Positions 5,975-13,348 of a stretch of 23,897 nucleotides of DNA are shown piece after piece. The stretch is taken from IMG/VR virus record IMGVR_UViG_3300007521_000118, positions 1 through 23,897 of that record. One strand, written 5' to 3'. The translations under genes and the position numbers were made by a program. How positions within the stretch are numbered: position 1 is the stretch's first letter; every line of letters starts with the position of its first letter. The notes below the pieces were generated by a model. The model was not told where the DNA came from. It saw only the letters and a program-made list of their open reading frames with translations, and ran no database searches. This stretch comes from a virus.

Positions 5975-7460
5975 TTTAAAAGATCCGTATTGGCGTATCA
6001 ACAACCTATACAACATTGTTAATAAGCAAGGTCAAAAGATCACATTTAAGCTTAACTGGGCTCAAGAAGAGCTATTTCAAAACATGTGGTATTGTAATGT
6101 TATTCTTAAAGCTCGTCAGCTTGGCATGTCTACATTTATTTGTTTACTTTTTCTTGATCGTTGCCTTTTTAACACTAATCAGTCTGCAGGTATTATTGCA
6201 CATACTATTGAAGATGCTCAGCACATGTTCAAACGCGTTAAGTTTGCTTATGACAATCTTCCCGCAGAAATTAAGGGATTAGTTACAGCTGACAATGATA
6301 CGGCTCAGATGCTCAAGTTCAGTAATGGTAGTTCATTGCGTATTGGTACATCATTAAGATCGTCTACATTTCAATATTTGCATATATCAGAATTTGGCAA
6401 GATCTGCGCTAAATATCCTGATAAGGCCGAGGAGATTGTCACTGGATCACTTAACACTGTTGCAGCTGGACAATACGTCTTTATTGAGAGCACGGCTGAA
6501 GGTCGAGAAGGGTACTTTTACGATATTTGTAAGCTTGCCGAGAAGCGTAGAGGTAGGGATTTATCTAAGCTGGATTTTAAGTTTCATTTCTTTCCTTGGC
6601 ACAAAGAGCCTGAATACAGGATAGGGAATAGTTTGCCATTCGATAAATATCTTACAGATTATTTTGATCACTTACTAGGTATTGGAATAGACCTCGATGA
6701 TGAGCAGAAGAACTGGTATGCTGCAAGGTTTAATACTCAAGGCGATAATATGCGCAGAGAGTATCCAAGTACGTCAGAAGAGAGCTGGGAGCAGTCTAAT
6801 ATTGGTACTTATTACGGTAAGTTAATGACTCAAGTCAGGTCAGAAAAGCGTATAGGTTTTATTCCTTATGATGAGCAATTGCCAGTATATACCGCTTGGG
6901 ATCTTGGTTACAATGACGCTACTTCAATTATTTACTTTCAAATCTATCAGAAAGAAATAAGAATAATTGATTATGATGAGGGATCAGGTGAAAGTTTATC
7001 TCATTGGCTGGGTGTTGTTAAATCAAAAGAATATGTTTACGATAAGCATATTGCACCCCACGATATCATGGTTCATGAGTATACCACAGGGCAAACAAGG
7101 CAATTAGCTGCAAGAAAGATGGGTTATAATCTAATACCCGCCAAGAAAATGGATATCATACCGGGTATTGATGCGGTTCGTGGTTTACTAAATAGATGCT
7201 GGTTTGATGAACGAAAATGCTCACAATTAATCAAATGTCTAGAGAACTACAAGAAAGATTGGGATGAAAGGCTTGGATGCTATAAGTCTTGTCCGTTACA
7301 TAACTGGGCTTCTCATGGTGCCGATGCATTCAGGACTTTAGCAACAGGAATGCATCTTATTACTAATCAACCAAGTCTAGTTGAACAAAAGCAAGCAGCT
7401 TTATCACAGAAACAGTACATGCATAGCAGGTTTGATTCGAGGTCTTCTATGTTCGGCTAG
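5955..7460 (+). CDS. terL: Terminase large subunit
   Basis: This 501-residue packaging motor has an N-terminal ATPase and a C-terminal RNase H-like nuclease. The Walker A variant is KARQLGMST (52-60), the Walker B region is YLHISEF (141-147), and the coupling segment FIESTAEG is at 177-184. The nuclease carries AWDLGYND with D316, PHDI with D370, and SHGADAFRTLA with D457, which form the expected acidic triad. The enzyme pumps DNA into the prohead through the portal and cuts the concatemer. The length and motifs are those of P22/Sf6-type enzymes. The 20-base overlap with the small subunit implies coupled translation. The Walker B motif has Ser-Glu where many relatives have Asp-Glu. Confidence 0.96.
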   Translation: MIQYKNNLKDPYWRINNLYNIVNKQGQKITFKLNWAQEELFQNMWYCNVILKARQLGMSTFICLLFLDRCLFNTNQSAGIIAHTIEDAQHMFKRVKFAYDNLPAEIKGLVTADNDTAQMLKFSNGSSLRIGTSLRSSTFQYLHISEFGKICAKYPDKAEEIVTGSLNTVAAGQYVFIESTAEGREGYFYDICKLAEKRRGRDLSKLDFKFHFFPWHKEPEYRIGNSLPFDKYLTDYFDHLLGIGIDLDDEQKNWYAARFNTQGDNMRREYPSTSEESWEQSNIGTYYGKLMTQVRSEKRIGFIPYDEQLPVYTAWDLGYNDATSIIYFQIYQKEIRIIDYDEGSGESLSHWLGVVKSKEYVYDKHIAPHDIMVHEYTTGQTRQLAARKMGYNLIPAKKMDIIPGIDAVRGLLNRCWFDERKCSQLIKCLENYKKDWDERLGCYKSCPLHNWASHGADAFRTLATGMHLITNQPSLVEQKQAALSQKQYMHSRFDSRSSMFG

Positions 7461-7527
7461 TCTTGCAATAATAAAATATTTAATATATTTTCTAGCCTTA
7501 ATAATTTAGATATTTTAGGGGGCTAAT

Positions 7528-9771
7528 TTGAGTTTATATATACCGCCTTGGCAAGATGGGATGGAACCCAATTCTGGTAATGTTAGGCAATATTTAGATA
7601 ATATATATGCTAAGTTACAGCCTCTGGAACAAAGTCGCTGGAACCAATCTAATATTGACACCCTTTTTTATGCTGGTAATCAGTCAATTATCAATCGAAG
7701 CTTTTCATTTAGTCCGGGTATTTCCCCCCAATCTTATTACTTCAACCTAATTCAACAGCCCGTTAACATGGTTACAGGAAGGCAGAGACAAAGGCGAAAG
7801 AGTATTATCTATCAACCAGCTGATGGAGCAGATCCAAAGACTACCGATCAATATACAAAACTTATGTCAAATGTCACTCGTAAAGAGGGGATACATGAGG
7901 ACTTTTCAAAGAGCTGTGAGCTTGCTGCAATTGCTGGTATGAATTTGATACAACCCTATTTAGATTACACGGGTGACGATCCAGCACAAGGGCAATTAAA
8001 GATAAAGATTTGGGAATACAATTCTTTCATGATTGACACTCATTTTCGTAAGGCCGACGCCTCAGATGCGAATTTAGTATGGTGCCAAGAATACATATCG
8101 AAACAAGAAGCAGATAGCAGATTCCCCGGAAAAGTAAAAAATCTTAGGCCAATGCCAGGAACACCTCAACGAAACGGATCATTCTATTTTCTGCCTGAAA
8201 ATTATAATATGGCTCGTAATGATCTTATGGTTCTTTCGTATGTATGGTATAAATCTAAGCAAACAAAGAAAAGACTATACAGTAAAAGTAGGAATCAATT
8301 CTTTGATTATGCGGGTGGAGATGGTAATTTAGAGCAAATACTATATAACATCCATGATATGGAGCCAGTGACTGTTGAAGCACCATGCTGGAAGGTATGT
8401 GTTATCTTAAATGATCAGCTTATGTATCAAGGCGTTAACCCTCTGTGGGATGGTTCAGAGTGCCCATTTATCCCAAACTTCTGGAACTATGATCCACATA
8501 TTAATCAGCCTGATTTAAGGTCTAGATCACTAGTGTTTCCAATGCGATCGCCACAGATGCTGTTTAGCTACAAAGTTATCAATAACAACGATATTGCAGC
8601 AGCAACCATAAATGCTGGATGGATGCGTAAGAGTGGAGCCGTAGCCAACGAGGATAACCTTAAAAAATCAGGTCAGGGATTCGACATCATCATCAATGAT
8701 GGTTATGAAATGTCAGATGTTCAGAAAATCATTCCAAGTGCTGTTCCTGAATCTGATTTAGCTTTAGCGCAACAAATGTCGGATCTAGTGTTTAAAACGT
8801 CAGGAATAGACCTTGAAAACTGGTCAGGGCAACAAGAAAAACAAATCTCATCACTAACTCTTATGATGAAGCAAGATGCTAACCTTTTGCCATTCCAAAA
8901 ATACTTTGATCAATGGGATCAGGCTTTGAAATTAACAGGAACAATGTTACTAAACATTGCATTACAGAATTGGAATGAGGCTAAAGTTAGTTTGCTTATC
9001 GGTGAAGAGCCTTCTCCTCACTTCTACAGCCGTATATTTGCTAAGTATCAAACAGTGGTAGAAGAAGCCGATCTAACACCCACCCAGCAAAACTTGCAAG
9101 CTCAGCAGATGATGGATATTAATAATGCATTTGGTAGAGAGGTGTTTCCTCCTTCCATGATTATACCGAAACTTAATATAACTGGTAAGGGTGAGATTAT
9201 TCCATTCCTCCAGCAGCAAGAAGAGCAGCAGAACGCTACACAATCTGAGGCTGTAAACATTCAGCATGCATTTGAAGAAGCTAAGCTTAAAGAGATGATG
9301 ACTAAAGCTATGAGCAATCTAGCCCGTGCGCGTGAAGATCACTCAAGATCTGAAAGCAATCTTGGACTTTATGAAGAAAGACTATCTATGATTGAACGAA
9401 ATAAAGCCATGACTCTTAAAGAGAAACAGGCAGCAATAACCTCAATGCTTGAGAATGCTGAAAAATTTGGTAAAATAGAGACACAATATCAAGAAAATAT
9501 TTTTAAAATTGATGATTACGGACTCATGCAAAAAGAAGAACTCGAGAAGCAAGAAGTGCACCAAAGAACAGAATCTAATAAGTTTATGGAACAGATTTTA
9601 GGAGCTGGCATGAATGTAATGGCACAAGAAGAAATGCAAGGCCAGCAGAATCCTCAAGATATGCAAGGTTCACAGGGAATGGATGATCAAATGCAAGGAC
9701 AGCAAGATCAAATGCAAGGCCAGCAAGATACTCAATATGGTCAACAAATGCCTATGCAAAATATGCAATAA
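7528..9771 (+). CDS. Portal protein, P22-like
   Basis: The 747-residue length is close to the P22 portal (about 725). The N-terminal part has the conserved NIDTLFYAGNQSIINRSFSF and FNLIQQPVNMVTGRQRQRRK region found in P22-like portals. The wing and stem follow, then a long charged helical C-terminal section (about 590-690), and a Met/Gln-rich tail with repeated MQGQQ units. The dodecameric ring sits at one head vertex, where DNA enters and leaves. TTG at 7528 is taken as the start because AGGGGG lies 5 bases upstream and no ATG fits. The MQGQQ tail appears to have expanded by slippage. Confidence 0.95.
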   Translation: MSLYIPPWQDGMEPNSGNVRQYLDNIYAKLQPLEQSRWNQSNIDTLFYAGNQSIINRSFSFSPGISPQSYYFNLIQQPVNMVTGRQRQRRKSIIYQPADGADPKTTDQYTKLMSNVTRKEGIHEDFSKSCELAAIAGMNLIQPYLDYTGDDPAQGQLKIKIWEYNSFMIDTHFRKADASDANLVWCQEYISKQEADSRFPGKVKNLRPMPGTPQRNGSFYFLPENYNMARNDLMVLSYVWYKSKQTKKRLYSKSRNQFFDYAGGDGNLEQILYNIHDMEPVTVEAPCWKVCVILNDQLMYQGVNPLWDGSECPFIPNFWNYDPHINQPDLRSRSLVFPMRSPQMLFSYKVINNNDIAAATINAGWMRKSGAVANEDNLKKSGQGFDIIINDGYEMSDVQKIIPSAVPESDLALAQQMSDLVFKTSGIDLENWSGQQEKQISSLTLMMKQDANLLPFQKYFDQWDQALKLTGTMLLNIALQNWNEAKVSLLIGEEPSPHFYSRIFAKYQTVVEEADLTPTQQNLQAQQMMDINNAFGREVFPPSMIIPKLNITGKGEIIPFLQQQEEQQNATQSEAVNIQHAFEEAKLKEMMTKAMSNLARAREDHSRSESNLGLYEERLSMIERNKAMTLKEKQAAITSMLENAEKFGKIETQYQENIFKIDDYGLMQKEELEKQEVHQRTESNKFMEQILGAGMNVMAQEEMQGQQNPQDMQGSQGMDDQMQGQQDQMQGQQDTQYGQQMPMQNMQ

Positions 9772-9823
9772 ATGATAAGAATATATTTAAATTACAAGAG
9801 TCAAAAGGCTCAAGGGGAATAAT

Positions 9824-10075
9824 ATGGCAGGTAGTCAACAAAGAGCATCAAATCAGGCTTCAGGTGGCATGAGGATTGATGATCACAGCTTTTTTGCGGG
9901 TTCAGGTTCTCCTCAATTTCCAAAAGGCGTGCATACTAAAGACATGTCTAGTGCTGAAGGCTCTGGATCTGTTATGAAGTATGAAGACACAACAGAAGCT
10001 ATCAAAGCAACACAGGTTGAAGCTGGAAAGCAAGTTAAATCCAAGCCAATGAAGCAACCAGGTTACAGAAACTAA
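9824..10075 (+). CDS. Small conserved phage protein
   Basis: This 83-residue polar protein has the central sequence FAGSGSPQFPKGVHTKDMSS and then AEGSGSVMKYEDTTEAIKATQ. I recall similar short proteins next to portals in P22-like phages, but no function is established. It has no transmembrane segment. An AAGGGGAA ribosome-binding site precedes the ATG. It is probably expressed with the portal gene, and a terminator-like hairpin follows its stop. It may be a minor head component. Confidence 0.75.
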   Translation: MAGSQQRASNQASGGMRIDDHSFFAGSGSPQFPKGVHTKDMSSAEGSGSVMKYEDTTEAIKATQVEAGKQVKSKPMKQPGYRN

Positions 10076-10080
10076 TTTTT

Positions 10081-10134
10081 GGTTGGTGCCGTGCTAGCAT
10101 TAAATCTCTGTAAATAGAGCGCACCAACCTTTTT
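10081..10134 (+). terminator. Terminator-like hairpin with long loop
   Basis: GGTTGGTGC (10081-10089) pairs perfectly with GCACCAACC (10121-10129), and five T follow at once. The 31-base loop has its own small CTCT/AGAG stem. The strong outer stem and T run fit an intrinsic terminator or attenuator between portal-linked genes. Confidence 0.65.
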
Positions 10135-10161
10135 AAATGTAAATCCGTTTACAAGGATCAT

Positions 10162-10443
10162 ATGAAAAGAATAAAAGAGCAGATCAATACAATATCAGGT
10201 TTTAAAGATCCAGCATCTGTTAAAGAGCAAAGAGAAATCGATAAGCCGATTGATGGAAAGAATTCCCCATGGGATTTTCGTTGTCCACAATATGATCAAA
10301 GGTCATCTTCATTCATCAATGCTGGAACTCATTATGGTGTTGGCATTAAACAACCAATAGGACATGTAGGCAATCCTAAAGATAAAGTGGATACTTTGCC
10401 TTTTGGAAGAGTTACAACTATGTGTGTAGATGGGACAGGATAA
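10162..10443 (+). CDS. Conserved phage hypothetical protein
   Basis: The 93-residue product contains KNSPWDFRCPQYDQRSSSF and then NAGTHYGVGIKQPIGHVGNP. These are highly specific motifs that I associate with small proteins in the same gene neighbourhood of other short-tailed phages. No enzyme motif is seen. A terminator-like hairpin precedes it, and a Lys/Ala-rich gene starts seven bases after its stop. It is probably a virion-associated or assembly protein, which is inferred from location only. Confidence 0.75.
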   Translation: MKRIKEQINTISGFKDPASVKEQREIDKPIDGKNSPWDFRCPQYDQRSSSFINAGTHYGVGIKQPIGHVGNPKDKVDTLPFGRVTTMCVDGTG

Positions 10444-10450
10444 AAATAAT

Positions 10451-10795
10451 ATGAAACATACAGATACTAAGAAAGCAGCCTTAAAAGTGGTTGGAAAGCC
10501 TAAAATAGCTGAAGTGATGAAGAAAGCACCTTCCAAGGCATTAGAAGAGACTAAGAAAGCACCTTCTAAGGCAGTTGCAGAGCCTAAGAAAGCAACGCCT
10601 AAAACGGCAACAGATACTAAGACAGCAACTAAAACGGCTACATCTACTAAGACATCTACCGACGCCTATACTCAGGGTAATATTACAGTTACTGGCGGAG
10701 CTGGCAAGGGAGCAACTAGTGTGAAGATTGGCCTTCCAGGTGGTGCCTTAGCAAACAATGCAAAAAAAGCTACTACAGCTAAAGCCAAGAAGTAA
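10451..10795 (+). CDS. Lys/Ala/Thr-rich, histone H1-like protein
   Basis: This 114-residue, very basic protein is dominated by Lys, Ala, Thr and Pro. About three 11-residue units begin KKAPSKA, KKAPSKA and KKATPKT. A run of TKTAT/TKTST follows, and then a glycine-rich end with GNITVTGGAGKGATSVKIGL. It resembles the lysine-rich tails of histone H1 and of bacterial histone-like proteins that bind DNA non-specifically. I choose ATG 10451 over the in-frame ATG at 10430, because AGGA lies 10 bases before it and this start is just after the preceding stop. DNA-binding is inferred from composition. Confidence 0.7.
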   Translation: MKHTDTKKAALKVVGKPKIAEVMKKAPSKALEETKKAPSKAVAEPKKATPKTATDTKTATKTATSTKTSTDAYTQGNITVTGGAGKGATSVKIGLPGGALANNAKKATTAKAKK

Positions 10796-10797
10796 CT

Positions 10798-10965
10798 ATG
10801 AAGAATAAGAAACCAATGATTGCACATACCCCTAAATCTTCTATAGGTATGGGTGACAGTTACGGAACAGCTATAAAGAATCCAGTTGGACGTATTATTG
10901 AATGGGAAGGTGTAAAGGTAACCCCTAAATCAAATAAGGGTAAGCCTCCTAAGTCTATGGCTTAG
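10798..10965 (+). CDS. Small conserved phage protein (55 residues)
   Basis: This short gene was found by reading on from the 10795 stop. It begins MKNKKPMIAHTPKSSIGMGD, continues SYGTAIKNPVGRIIEWEG and ends PPKSMA. The sequence GDSYG...NPVGRI...PPKS is one I associate with a short protein in related phages. The ATG is two bases after the preceding stop and the frame is open to TAG at 10963-10965. Its function is unknown. It is the last plus-strand gene before the minus-strand gene, which ends 10 bases further on. Confidence 0.7.
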   Translation: MKNKKPMIAHTPKSSIGMGDSYGTAIKNPVGRIIEWEGVKVTPKSNKGKPPKSMA

Positions 10966-10975
10966 TGCTTTGTTG

Positions 10976-11473
10976 CTAATATAGCTTATTCATCATTGAA
11001 TCTTGTCTAATCTCAGTTAGTACTTGCCTAAGTATAGCTTTCTGTCTTTCTTCTGGTAGATCTTCAGGGTGGGCATCATCCAAAATCTTAAAATTAGCTT
11101 TAAACATCTCAATAGACCATTTAACATCTTGATTTTCTGTTACCTTTCCTTTCTCATATTGTCCCCATGTCTCTTGTGGTGGTAATAGCCAGCAAACTTC
11201 AATCCTATCTGTCTTAGATATTGCTCTAAAGCAATAGGAGTTTGTTTGGGGTGTAGGCCTTGATATTCTAGGTTGCCAATACATTATTTTAGTCACACCA
11301 TCTTCAGCAGTTCTAGGATGGGCAAAGAGATATATGTATGGACATTTGTCTTGAATCAGCAAGCTGTCGGGATTACGTTTTAGACAATCTTCTGCCCCTT
11401 TAGCTACATTTAAGGACTGATCTTTCTTAAAGTGTTGTAATCGATCGTGAGTTTCTAATCTATTTAGTTTCAT
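10976..11473 (-). CDS. Conserved phage protein on the opposite strand
   Basis: The 165-residue protein contains CPYIYLFAHPRTAEDGVTKIMYWQPRI, an RPTPQTNSYCFRA segment, and CWLLPPQETWGQYEKGKVTEN. I recall close relatives in other P22-like phages, where the gene also lies opposite to the morphogenesis genes, but I know of no function. The AGGG before the ATG supports the start at 11473. The inverted direction suggests its own promoter and possibly expression in the early or lysogenic phase (a moron-like gene). Confidence 0.8.
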   Translation of the reverse strand: MKLNRLETHDRLQHFKKDQSLNVAKGAEDCLKRNPDSLLIQDKCPYIYLFAHPRTAEDGVTKIMYWQPRISRPTPQTNSYCFRAISKTDRIEVCWLLPPQETWGQYEKGKVTENQDVKWSIEMFKANFKILDDAHPEDLPEERQKAILRQVLTEIRQDSMMNKLY

Positions 11474-11532
11474 TTTTTCCCTCTTGATATTCTATAACAT
11501 TTCTTCATATTTTTAGTTATAAATCTATCATC

Positions 11533-11561
11533 TTGCCTATAAATAAAAATTTAAGTTTAAT
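11533..11561 (+). promoter_or_regulatory. Candidate sigma70-like promoter for scaffold/capsid genes
   Basis: TTGCCT (11533-11538) and TTTAAT (11556-11561) are 17 bases apart, 52 bases before the scaffold-like gene. They lie in the gap created by the opposite-strand gene, where the downstream plus-strand genes may need a new promoter. The match is by eye only. Confidence 0.35.
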
Positions 11562-11612
11562 GAAAACAACTCCTAACCGCTACCCAGCGTTAAGGGCACT
11601 AAAAAGGATATC

Positions 11613-12275
11613 ATGGCAGATCAAGCATCAGTAAATCAAGCAGAACAACAACAAACAAGTGACAAAGAATTTAACTTTAGAGCACTTGAACAAAAATACC
11701 AAAGAGCCTTAGATCAAGAAAGGCAAGCAAGAGAACATGCTGAGGCACAAGTCAGAGAAGCAAATAACCGAAAGGCTGCTGTAGAAGAAGAAGAAGATGA
11801 TAATGAGCCTTACATTGATAAAAAAAAGCTTATAAAAACTATGAACAGTTTTGGCCAATCAACTCAATCAGATATCCAAAAAGCGATGGAAAGAGCCAAA
11901 AACTCAGCAAAAGAAGAATTAAAACAAGAGATGTGGCTGGAAAACAATCCAGACTTCTATGATGTCTTACAACATGCTGAGAAGTTTGCAAATAGGGCTC
12001 CAAAACTAGCTGAGACGATATTAAGAATGCCTGAAGGATTCGATAGGCAAAAACTCGTGTATCAAAACATAAAAGAACTCGGAATTGATAAACCTAAAGC
12101 CACAGATTCGTCGATACAACAGAAAGTGGATGCTAATCGTCGCGGACCATATTACCAGCCTACAGGTATGGGAACGTCTCCTTATGCGGGTCAGCAAGCC
12201 GATTTTAGTCAGGCGGGACAGAAAAGCGCGCATGATAAAATGCAAGAATTGAAGAACAGATTAAGAATGGGATAA
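11613..12275 (+). CDS. Capsid scaffold-like protein
   Basis: This 220-residue, charged, Gln/Glu-rich protein is directly upstream of the capsid gene. The N-terminal part forms a heptad-like coiled coil (about residues 22-55). An acidic block with EEEEDDNEPYIDKK and then a helical region follow. The C-terminus ends HDKMQELKNRLRMG, a basic helix like the coat-binding end of scaffolds. Scaffolds guide coat protein assembly and leave the head before or during packaging. AAAGGA precedes the ATG. The assignment rests on gene order, composition and the C-terminal helix rather than a clear sequence match. Confidence 0.75.
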   Translation: MADQASVNQAEQQQTSDKEFNFRALEQKYQRALDQERQAREHAEAQVREANNRKAAVEEEEDDNEPYIDKKKLIKTMNSFGQSTQSDIQKAMERAKNSAKEELKQEMWLENNPDFYDVLQHAEKFANRAPKLAETILRMPEGFDRQKLVYQNIKELGIDKPKATDSSIQQKVDANRRGPYYQPTGMGTSPYAGQQADFSQAGQKSAHDKMQELKNRLRMG

Positions 12276-12298
12276 GTAGTTTTTACATTTTATAAAGA

Positions 12299-12347
12299 AA
12301 CAGGATGGCTAAAGATTGCATCCTGTTGAATAATCAATTCTTTTTTT
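12299..12347 (+). terminator. Hairpin with nearby T run after the scaffold gene
   Basis: AACAGGATG (12299-12307) pairs with CATCCTGTT (12319-12327). Seven T follow at 12341-12347, after a 13-base gap. The gap is longer than in a normal intrinsic terminator, so it may be a weak terminator or an mRNA processing structure. The region between it and 12512 is AT-rich at first and holds no gene. Confidence 0.4.
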
Positions 12348-12512
12348 GTATAAAAAATACTATATATGTTATCTATAAATTTCTCCGCTCTGAGTTACGA
12401 GCAAATCGCGTAAGATAGCATCGCAACTATCATCCGATATGATCGAAGAAGAATGTAAGTTAGGCTCGTTCACCGATCATCATATCAATATGAATCCTCA
12501 AATTGGGGTTTT

Positions 12513-12620
12513 ATGTCGATTACTACTACAGGCAATTTAGGACCAATGATATTGCAGTCGCTTGCGCCCGCAATGCTTTACGTCCCTACACCTACAATGA
12601 ATTATATTACAGTCTGCGAT
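12513..12620 (+). CDS. Major capsid protein, exon 1 (residues 1-36)
   Basis: Exon 1 starts at ATG 12513, preceded by GGGG and four T, the same leader style as the 3825 and 4291 genes. It encodes MSITTTGNLGPMILQSLAPA and then MLYVPTPTMNYITVCD. Translation of unspliced RNA would stop at TAA 12621-12623, the first codon of the intron. The splice site after U12620 is set by pairing of CUGCGAU with GUCGCAG at 12642-12648. The exon ends in phase 0 after Asp36. Confidence 0.9.
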
Positions 12621-12840
12621 TAACAAAAGATTATACATCTAGTCGCAGTAAAATTCTCTCTGATTGACTCGGAAGCCCGATGGGGTGACGAGGCGGAAGC
12701 GAAAGCACCGTGAACGACTGAGCGAGAGAACTCCGAAAGGGGATGCAACAGTCTGAACATGACGGATAACAATAAGGTCATGAGGGAGATTCGAAGAGGT
12801 TTCCCCGCCATATAAATATGGTCACCAAAGTAACAGAATG
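12621..12840 (+). ncRNA. Group I intron 1 in the capsid gene (220 nt, no ORF)
   Basis: A complete small group I core can be drawn. P1 pairs exon 12614-12620 with 12642-12648, 7 bp with a U-G wobble at the splice site. P10 pairs 12637-12640 with exon bases 12842-12845. P3 is TTCTCTC (12654-12660) with GAGAGAA (12724-12730). P4 is CTCG (12668-12671) with CGAG (12689-12692), and P5 is CCC (12676-12678) with GGG (12683-12685). P6 (12694-12710) is capped by GAAA. P7 is GACTG (12716-12720) with CAGTC (12749-12753). P8 is CTCC with GGGG around a GAAA loop (12731-12742). P9 is CATGAC (12758-12763) with GTCATG (12777-12782). The last base is G12840. Removal joins Asp36 to Lys37 in frame. It encodes no homing endonuclease. 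Confidence 0.95.
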
Positions 12841-13002
12841 AAGATATCCATGCCAGCCAATGGCGGAACCACTTGTCGCTTTATGCGCCCAAGAGCGCTA
12901 CAGCCACCCACTGTTCAATTGGGAAATTCTGGTATTGATCCACCAGCACAAGTGCCTCAGAGAGATATCATTGATGCGTCAATGTCTTTTTTTGGAACAG
13001 GT
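12841..13002 (+). CDS. Major capsid protein, exon 2 (residues 37-90)
   Basis: The 54 codons begin KISMPANGGTTCRFMRPRAL, which matches the conserved N-terminal arm and G-G-T-T-x-R-F motif of N4-gp56-type coat proteins, and end with ASMSFFGTG. A longer open frame to 13035 is misleading. The last 10 codons before that stop belong to intron 2, and homologous coat proteins go directly from the FFG-T region to the next exon. The 5' splice site is after U13002. Confidence 0.9.
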
Positions 13003-13348
13003 AAAGAAGTTTACTCTGAAAAATTAGCTGCATAATTAAATTGTGGCTTTAAATAAGAGTGGCAGCCTGTTGTGTGAATCTCAAAATGGTTAGAGATCAC
13101 ATAAAACTTGGCTATATGCTGGAAACCCCTAAAGCTATCAGTACCAAAGTGTGAAAATCTGATAGATGTAACAATGGGCAATCAGCAGGGAAGGCTCGAA
13201 AGAGAACCCTCAACGACTACACGCCAGGCACTCTGTAACCGCAGAAGTGAAGATATAGTCTGAACAATGGTGAGAGCCATTGAGAGAGGAATGACAAGAC
13301 TCTCCGCCATGTAAATTTACTTTACATGGTCATCAAAGTAACAGCTAG
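13003..13348 (+). ncRNA. Group I intron 2 in the capsid gene (346 nt, no ORF)
   Basis: P1 pairs exon AACAGGU (12996-13002) with GCCUGUU (13065-13071), 7 bp with a U-G wobble at the splice site. P10 pairs GCA 13062-13064 with UGC 13349-13351. P6 has AGGG (13187-13190) with CCCT (13207-13210) and an inner CTC-GAAA-GAG hairpin. P7 is GACTA (13215-13219) with TAGTC (13256-13260), inside the signature AAGATATAGTCT. P8 is CACT-CTG with CAG-A-AGTG (13229-13249). P9 is CAATGG with CCATTG (13265-13282), and a 9-bp hairpin (13307-13315 with 13321-13329) precedes the 3' end. The last base is G13348. The sequence around 13174-13187 matches the classic group I P/Q region. The 62-base P1 loop is long and contains an in-frame stop. 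Confidence 0.95.

Noticed and set aside
12838-13035. Independent 65-residue gene
   Set aside because: Its start codon overlaps the intron 1 end and its last codons belong to intron 2. The middle is coat protein exon 2.
13003-13035. Alternative 5' splice site after GCT at 13029 for intron 2
   Set aside because: It gives only a 4-bp P1 with GGCU at 13045-13048 and adds residues not expected in the coat family. The site at U13002 gives a 7-bp P1 and the right family continuity.
13345-13348. Intron 2 ending at G13344
   Set aside because: It would leave an in-frame TAG in exon 3, and intron 1 ends four bases after the same motif, as does G13348 here.
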